Positions 57,829 through 64,000 of a stretch of DNA of 64,000 nucleotides are shown here, in pieces; position 1 is the first letter of the stretch, and each line of letters begins with the position of its first letter. A program made the position numbers and the translations under genes. The DNA lies in assembly GCA_029747585.1 (NCBI GenBank), contig JAPEVF010000001.1, forward strand, positions 70,864 through 134,863, read 5' to 3'. Source of the DNA: Pleurotus djamor. Taxonomy: Eukaryota > Basidiomycota > Agaricomycetes > Agaricales > Pleurotaceae. The notes under the pieces were generated by a model, which did no database searches, was not told the DNA's origin, and was given only the letters and a program-made list of their open reading frames with translations.

Positions 57829-59291
57829 ATGTGCTACGCCTACGGATCCCTCGACCAGGCTGTCAACGTCTGCCCAATGTGTAAGGCATTTCCGAGTCCC
57901 AGGTTCGTCGATCACTTCCGTCTGCAAGTCCATCCCTCATCCCTCGCTTTCACACACGTAGGTGTAATCATGTCCGCGAGGTGTGCCGCAATAGAGCGAA
58001 CCACCCTCGCGCAGACATCGTATACCTCAAGAATGCTGAAGGTACTTCTTATCTGTGGCTCAGTTATTCGTCTTGGTCACACAGGCTCTCATAGTTGATT
58101 CATTCAACGGCTGCGGCTTCTGCAAGGTTAGTATTTCCCCGAATGGTCTGCTAGCCTGTACTCATCTATTCCAAGTGGGCCCGCACCAACCCCCCTCAGA
58201 AACTATCTGGATACAATAATCCTGGATGGCCGGGTTGTTGTCGTCCCCCGGGACCTAATGAATCGCGCATGATTTCTGCCGTAGACTGGATGACAGTCAG
58301 CAAGATACACTCGCTCCCAATTCCTCCAGAGATTAAGGCGGTGTTGGAAGGGTCTTTCAGAGGTAGTCCCACACCACCCTCCAAGACATCTACGATCGGG
58401 CGTAGCGCCAGTGCTCGTGCCTCTATGCCGTCCGTGGACCGGAGAAATAGCGGAAACACCAGCCCACCAAATAAAACCGCTATCGTGACAAAGTCCCCGA
58501 CGCTATCGATTTCGTCGAAAGGTCGCTCCGCCGGCAGCCCTCAGCAAGCCATCTCTGGACTCACACGGAGTTCAAGTGGAAATGCCATCTCCAGTTCCGT
58601 CCCTTCATCCTCCAACATCGACCAACTCAATTTCCAGCGTCGGCTTACGCTGAATGACTCATTAGAGAGACGGATCGAGACCACACAATCAGCCAACTCA
58701 TCCCCAAACCGCAAACATATCGATTTGGATATATCAACCCCCAATATTCATCGTCGAGGCGCTTCCAATCGACCCCATGCCGGTGCGGTACCCCAATCCT
58801 CGGGGATCTCTCCCACTCCTAGCCCCGATCTCCGACCTCAAGCATCAGATGCATCACTGAAACGCCGAGCGTCAGTCTCGAATTCCAGTCCAAGTCCAAA
58901 GTCATCTTCGGCCAACCGTGCGGACCGCTTGCTGCCTTCAGCTTTACCCAAAGTTGCGCCTAAGCGAGAGAAGGAGCTAAGCTCCAACACTTCAAGTAGC
59001 GGAAGTGAAGGGAGTGGTTCTCTGTCGGATAGCACTCTCACATCAGATGGTGGCTTTACGGACTATCTATCCGACGAGTCAGATGCAGAGCTGCAGCGCC
59101 AGGCTGAAGCGAAGGCCGCTTTGCTAGCGCAGAACGCTGCGGAGGAGCTTGAATTTAGGGCGGCTCGCCAGCAGCTTGCTCATGTCGACCTCCGGCCTCC
59201 GAAATCTTGGAATGCAACCAAAGAGTCGAACACCGGGTCTGTTAGGCTGCAACCCACGCCGTCCTACACGACCCCTTCGTATATTTATTAG
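57829..59291 (+). CDS. Cys-rich zinc-ribbon-like protein with disordered tail, unknown function
   Basis: The exons are 57829-57878, 57962-58041, 58095-58126 and 58176-59291, giving 425 residues. The first about 75 residues carry Cys pairs: CPMCNHVREVCRNRANHPR, then SFNGCGFCKWARTNPP, and PGWPGCCRPPG, consistent with zinc-binding knuckles. The rest is Ser/Pro/Asn-rich, predicted disordered, with acidic stretches such as DYLSDESDAELQRQAEAKA and a coiled stretch near residues 375-395. The short split exons encode only the Cys-rich head. I do not recognise a known function; similar predicted proteins exist in basidiomycetes from memory, but this is not verified. Confidence 0.75.
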
Positions 59292-59578
59292 GTACCCCAT
59301 GAAAGCCTTTTTCCCAGGGATTTGTTGAATAACATCTTAACTATTGTGCATCGAACACAGCCATGATATTTTCTTACTTTCGGTCGTGTCTATGGAATCA
59401 TAGGGTCATATATTGAATAACATTAAGACGTAGGTATACAAGAAGTACAGAGTTGCTATGTGATCTACCGAATGCTTACAAAACGAGATGATAAAACAGA
59501 ACGCGGAATGAGATGAGGTAGCCGATGTGTATGTGTAATGAATCCGTGGGGCGCAGTCAAAGGAACAAAGAAGAATGT

Positions 59579-61097
59579 CTAGAAGTCCTCATCCAGAGCA
59601 CTACAGCGCTGAGTCAGTGACGGTGCAAAGCACAAGAAGGAAAGCATCACTCACAATACTTTGGCATTCGATGACTGAGCGTTATCGACAGTCGCAGTAT
59701 GGTTGACATTGGCTTTGGAGTAGTCAGAGACACGCTTCTCGAAGAAGTTCGTCTTGCCCTGGAGCGAGATCATGTCCATGAAGTCGAAGGGGTTCGTAGA
59801 GTTGTAGACCTTGTCGTTACCGAGAGCAACGAGGAGACGATCGGCGACAAACTCGATGTACTGGCACATGAGGTTACCATTCATGCCAATGAGGGAGACA
59901 GGGAGTGCATCTAAAGGCCTGGTTAGCAGCGGAAGAAGACAGCACTAGGAGATTGCTCACCAGTCAAGAACTCTTGTTCAATCGCGACAGCCTCCGTGAT
60001 GATTCGCTTGACAACGTCCGGGTGCGGGCGACGGCGAAGGTGGCTGAAAAGAAGGCAGGCAAAGTCCGTGTGCATGCCCTCGTCACGGCTGATCAGTTCA
60101 TTGGAGAAGGTAAGCCCTGGCATGAGTCCACGCTTCTTCAGCCAGAAGATGGCTGCGAAGGATCCAGAGAAGAAGATGCCTTCCACTGCGGCGAAGGCGA
60201 CGAGGCGTTCAGCGAAGGTAGACCGTTGATCGGAGATCCAATGAAGGGCCCAGTCAGCCTTCCGCTTGATGCAGGGAATGGTTTCGATCGCGTCGAAGAG
60301 GTAGTCGCGTTCGGCAGCATCTTTAATGTAGGTATCGATGAGAAGGGAATAGGTTTCGCTGTGGATGTTCTCCATCATAATTTGGAAGCCGTAGAAGCAA
60401 CGAGCTTCCGCAGCTTGGACTTCGTTGGAGAAACGTTCAACCAAGTTTTCGTTGACGATCCCGTCCGAGGCGGCGAAGAAGGCGAGAACATGAGAGATGA
60501 AGTGGCGTTCATTGTCGTTCAACTTGTTCGACCAGTCGTGAAGGTCTTTCGAAAGGTCCATCTCCTCAGCAGTCCAGAAAGAAGCCTCGGCCTTCTTGTA
60601 CATTTGCCATATCTTGGAGGATGGTTAGAGCGGGGTAAGATAAAAAGTCACGAAGATTCTCACTTCGCTGTACTGGATAGGGAAAAGAACGAACCGACGC
60701 CTCGACTCCTTGAGGAGGGGTTCTTCGCCTGGTTGAAGGTGAGACACATGGCATTAACCAACGAAGACGCGTCAACTCACTCTCGGGTAGGTCGACTTCA
60801 CCAACGAACTTCTTTCTTAGCTCGTCTAGGCTCTCGCCAAGGAAGGGTTCTTCAATCTCAGACTCGTCTTCGTGACTGTCCGGAGAAGTCGAACGCTTCC
60901 TGTCGTCAATTAGGAGAAGGGGCTTTCCAGATGTTTTACAAGGCTTGGTCGGAGATTCGAGGGAAAAAGCCTGAAGGGCGGCGGCGGCCTGACGAATATG
61001 TCAACGCGAGCCACAGTGGGACGATAGACGGCAACGTTACCTTCTTGCTAGGAGTAGGCTCGGGGGTGGTAGGGCGGGCGGAAAAGGTAGGAGACAT
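59579..61097 (-). CDS. RNR2: Ribonucleotide reductase small subunit, copy a
   Basis: Class Ia R2 subunit, which holds the diiron-tyrosyl radical for deoxyribonucleotide synthesis. The start [19 protein letters not shown] lies on exon 61097-61041. After a linker with [20 protein letters not shown], the core has [18 protein letters not shown] (Asp ligand), [20 protein letters not shown] (Glu, His and the radical Tyr), [15 protein letters not shown] (Glu) and [15 protein letters not shown] (Glu, His). The C-terminus ends ALDEDF, the peptide that binds the R1 subunit. All six metal ligands and Tyr are present. The gene is divergent from a second copy. A long open frame on the opposite strand is a shadow. 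Confidence 0.96.
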
Positions 61098-61452
61098 AGC
61101 AAGTAACAAAGTATACACGAAGGAGACGCGTTGGAGAGGTGGTGGGCGTTGTGGAAGAAGCAAGTGCGGTGGCGAGCGACTGAGCTTTATAACATTCCGG
61201 GTGTGGACTTGTTTGGCTCAAATTTTCAACAAACCGCGCGCGAACGTGACCGCGATCGCGTTTAATCAACGAGTCAAGCACCACGTGACAAGGAAAAGTG
61301 GCTTGCGTGGCGGATGATTGATACCGCGCAACGGCACAGGGCCGGCCTACGCCGCAGAAGCTCCTGTTTTGGGTTGTCACTCACTGACTCTTCTCATCGA
61401 GTCAATCCTCCCGAATGAGTTGTTTCGTCCACATCAATCATCGTTAGCAACG
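61098..61452. promoter_or_regulatory. Bidirectional promoter of the two RNR small-subunit genes
   Basis: A 355-base region between divergent starts. It contains an ACGCGT (MCB core) at 61126-61131, in the 5' UTR side of copy a. A TATAAAG lies at 61185-61191 on the minus strand. Other features are a CGCGCGCGAACG-rich run at 61235-61260 and a palindromic CACGTG at 61282-61287. MCB sites drive G1/S expression of RNR genes in yeasts, so cell-cycle control is plausible. Confidence 0.6.
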
Positions 61453-62817
61453 ATGTCATCTCAGAAACCGCTGAGCGCCCTTCAATCCGTCCGTGTTTCT
61501 CATTTCCCGAACGGTCATGTTATCTAATCTCCCTTGCTTCAGAATTTTGGACAACCTCCTCCGTCGCCCCCTTGCTCTTCGCCGTCTTGTACTCGTTGCT
61601 GTTCGGCAGAGTCAGACATTACTGAAGGTGTGGCTCCTCTGCGCTTGCCCATTTCAAAGCTAAAATATAAACCTGCGCAGATAAGGAACCCATTTTGACG
61701 CTATCCAAGCGTCGCTTCGTCCTTTTCCCCATAGAATATCAAGAAGTAGGTATCGAATTTCTTGTATGTGACGAGTTACTGAGATCCTGCAGGTTTGGAA
61801 AATGTACAAACAGGCACAGGCGTCATTTTGGACCGTGGAAGAAATTGATATGTCCAAGGACTGGATGGATTGGACTCTACGGCTGAACGAGGACGAACGC
61901 TTCTTCATATCCCATGTCCTTGCTTTCTTCGCAGCTTCGGACGGAATAGTTAATGAAAACCTGGTCGAACGATTTTCTAATGAGGTCCAAGTTGCTGAGG
62001 TTAGATGTTTTTACGGCTTCCAAATAATGATGGAGAACATACACTCGGAGACCTATTCTATGCTTATCGATACATACATCAAGGAACCCCTCCAGCGACA
62101 ACACCTTTTCGACGCGATCGAGACCATCCCTTGTATCAAAGAAAAGGCAGACTGGGCCATCCGCTGGATAGAAGATCGGCATTCATCCTTTGGAGAACGG
62201 CTCGTCGCATTCGCGGTCGTTGAAGGTATATTCTTCTCTGGATCATTCGCGGCCATCTTCTGGCTCAAGAAGCGCGGGCTCATGCCTGGTCTTACCTTTT
62301 CAAACGAACTTATCAGCCGAGATGAGGGTATGCACACCGAGTTTGCTTGCCTGCTCTTCAGTTATCTTCAAAAGCGGCCTCATCCAAGCACCATTCAGCA
62401 AATTGTTAAAGAAGCTGTCGAAATTGAAAAGACTTTCCTCACAGGTAAACCTATTCTTATCGCTGGGTACTTTCAAATTCACTGACGGTGGCCTAGCTGC
62501 TTTACCAGTCGCTCTTATCGGGATGAATGCCCAACTCATGTGTCAATACATTGAGTTCGTGGCGGACCGTCTCCTCGTATCTCTCGGCAACAGTACTCAC
62601 TTCAATGCCACGAACCCGTTTGACTTCATGGATATGATATCCTTGCAAGGAAAGACAAATTTCTTTGAAAAGCGTGTCTCGGATTACTCGCGCGCGAACG
62701 TCAGCTACAGCGATACCTCTTCAACGCAGCCGTCAAACTGGTTGTAAGTGAAGGAAATCACCATAGCTGGTGTTTGCTGACACCATTTCTTACAGCACGC
62801 TAGATGAAGACTTTTGA
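61453..62817 (+). CDS. Ribonucleotide reductase small subunit, copy b
   Basis: A paralogue of the neighbouring copy. The start is [11 protein letters not shown] with a divergent N-terminus. The core is [20 protein letters not shown] (Asp), [20 protein letters not shown] (Glu, His, Tyr), [17 protein letters not shown] (Glu) and [17 protein letters not shown] (Glu, His). It ends NWFTLDEDF after a last intron. Compared with copy a it has substitutions such as LHDW to WMDW and a shorter N-terminal linker. All ligands and the radical Tyr are kept, so it is not an Rnr4-type inactive partner. The last exon begins after 62760 and the stop is TGA at 62815-62817. Confidence 0.92.
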
Positions 62818-63130
62818 AAGAAATCGTTGACCACAAAGCGGTCAAAGGTCAAACAGTTCAACATACCCCCATCGTCGATCAGATACACCAGCTAATTTGC
62901 GACGTACCCCTGAGTTATCCATCCCACTGTGGACGGTTCGTATCATACACTTAATCACATCTAGTGCTATAATTCTACTGTATATAATCCCTCGTAAACC
63001 CCCACTTATTTAGATAACCTAGAATCTAACCTCCACTTCGATATTCTCATATCGTCTCGAAAACTGACCCCGAAGATTGATCGGCGATCATGTGATTGNA
63101 AAAAACCTTTCCTTCTCCTTTCCATCCTCC
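62818..63130. other. Intergenic between RNR copy b and IMP4
   Basis: 313 bases, no supported ORF, one N at about 63099 in an A run. Presumably the RNR 3' UTR and the IMP4 promoter. Confidence 0.4.
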
Positions 63131-64000
63131 ATGGTAAAGCGCTACTCAGTTATTGCCTTCTTCAACATCTTGGACTGATTTGTCTGTCTTTGATAGCTGC
63201 GTCGTCAGGTTCGCGAACGTCGTCAATACGTATATGCGAAATCTCTCGAGGCCCAGGAGCGTCAAACCTATGAACGCAAACAACAACTAAAGGATGCCTT
63301 AGCCAGCGGCAAAGCTCTACCGACAGAACTCAGAAAAGATGCGAAGGCTTTGGGGAAAGACCTTGCATTCGATGAGGCTCAGTCAGGTTGCTCCACCTTG
63401 ACCTGGAACTCACGACTGGTCGCTGACTTCTGAATTCGCCTACAGAACCCTCCAATCATATCGACAACGAATATTCTCGCGCAGGTATCCAAGATCCCAA
63501 AATCGTCATAACGACGTCGCGGGACCCGAGCTCTAAGCTATCTCAATTCGCAAAGGTTCGCGTTTGCTCTCAGCGTCGTCTAATTCTGCCATTCACGCTT
63601 GTTTCAGGAAATGCGACTTGTTTTCCCAAACTCACATCGTATAAACCGAGGAAACTACGTTGTTAAAGAATTGGCTGAAGCCTGCAGGGCAAATGAGGTC
63701 ACGGATTTGATCGTCCTGCACGAGCATCGTGGCAAGCCAGGTCCGTACGACAATACCACCCCCGCCATCATCTTCGCCCTAATACCTTCACAGACGCAAT
63801 GATCGTGTCCCACTTCCCGCATGGTCCCACTGTGTATTTTACGCTCAACAACGTCGCGCTTAGACACGATATTGGCAGTTACAAGGGTTCAACGGTGTCG
63901 GAACAATATCCCCATCTTATCTTCGAAAACTTTTCTTCCACCCTCGGAAAACGGATACAAGATGTCCTAAAGCACTTGTTCCCCGTTCCCAAGGAGGATA
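63131..64000 (+). CDS. IMP4: U3 snoRNP protein IMP4 (3' end beyond window)
   Basis: A Brix-domain protein of the Mpp10 complex in the small-subunit processome. The start codon alone (63131-63133) is followed at once by an intron that ends TTGATAG before 63197. The next exon starts [20 protein letters not shown], the invariant Imp4 start. Then come [40 protein letters not shown], then [40 protein letters not shown] and [17 protein letters not shown]. The Brix domain continues to [20 protein letters not shown] at the window edge. The stop is not in the window. Confidence 0.93.

Noticed and set aside
59905..61317. 470-residue open frame on the plus strand
   Set aside because: It runs opposite the RNR small subunit copy a, whose conserved motifs on the minus strand are unmistakable. 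The plus frame has no domain and is an antisense shadow.
61453..62817. RNR copy b as an Rnr4-type catalytically dead partner
   Set aside because: All metal ligands and the radical Tyr are present, so it should be able to form the cofactor.

Overview
The window is nuclear DNA of a filamentous basidiomycete, most likely an Agaricomycete. Genes are packed a few hundred bases apart on both strands. Most are split by many 45-65 base introns with fungal splice signals, and the recognisable proteins are typical fungal housekeeping genes. There are no bacterial operons, phage genes or CRISPR arrays. I read about 33 protein genes, one tRNA, one pseudogene and one unclear ORF. Two genes are cut by the window ends: uracil phosphoribosyltransferase on the left and IMP4 on the right.

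Layout. 0-9 kb: uracil phosphoribosyltransferase, rRNA methyltransferase RRP8, a HerA-like ATPase of unknown role, tRNA-Pro, a WW-like membrane protein and nucleoporin NSP1/NUP62. 9-17.4 kb: a drug-type MFS transporter, splicing helicase PRP5, proteasome regulator PI31 and an acidic unknown protein. 17.5-26.3 kb: an ankyrin/DysF/FYVE/RING protein resembling Pib1/Upa1, a ferric reductase and a kynurenine-type aminotransferase. 26.4-40.5 kb: a Slh1/ASCC3-like helicase with a decayed second half, a sugar transporter, mitochondrial peptidase IMP2, arginyltransferase ATE1 and a WIPI/Hsv2 propeller. 42-48.6 kb: a low-complexity protein, VMA21, ALG8 and GTPase DRG2/RBG2. 48.6-52 kb is gene-poor: a possible mobile-element remnant and a truncated DRG2 duplicate. 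52-64 kb: KCH1-like potassium transporter, VTI1, EMC3, NCS1, a Cys-rich protein, two head-to-head ribonucleotide reductase small subunits and IMP4.

The genes do not form one pathway or a secondary-metabolite cluster. Several are paired divergently over short shared promoters: RRP8/ATPase, WW/NUP62, PRP5/PI31, VMA21/ALG8, VTI1/EMC3, and the two RNR genes. The most distinctive observations are: (1) the FYVE-RING protein carries two acidic F-x-Y-P-G motifs like those that dock endosomal mRNA transporters; (2) the DRG2 5' half is duplicated and decayed upstream of the potassium transporter; (3) DRG2 has a 7-base micro-exon and two GC-AG introns; (4) GATAA arrays bounded by a direct repeat lie in the ferric-reductase promoter region; (5) both RNR small subunits keep all their metal ligands.

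Limits. All exon boundaries were read by eye from splice signals and reading frame. Scattered single Ns, dense at 42-47 kb, often sit where the frame breaks and look like assembly uncertainty.
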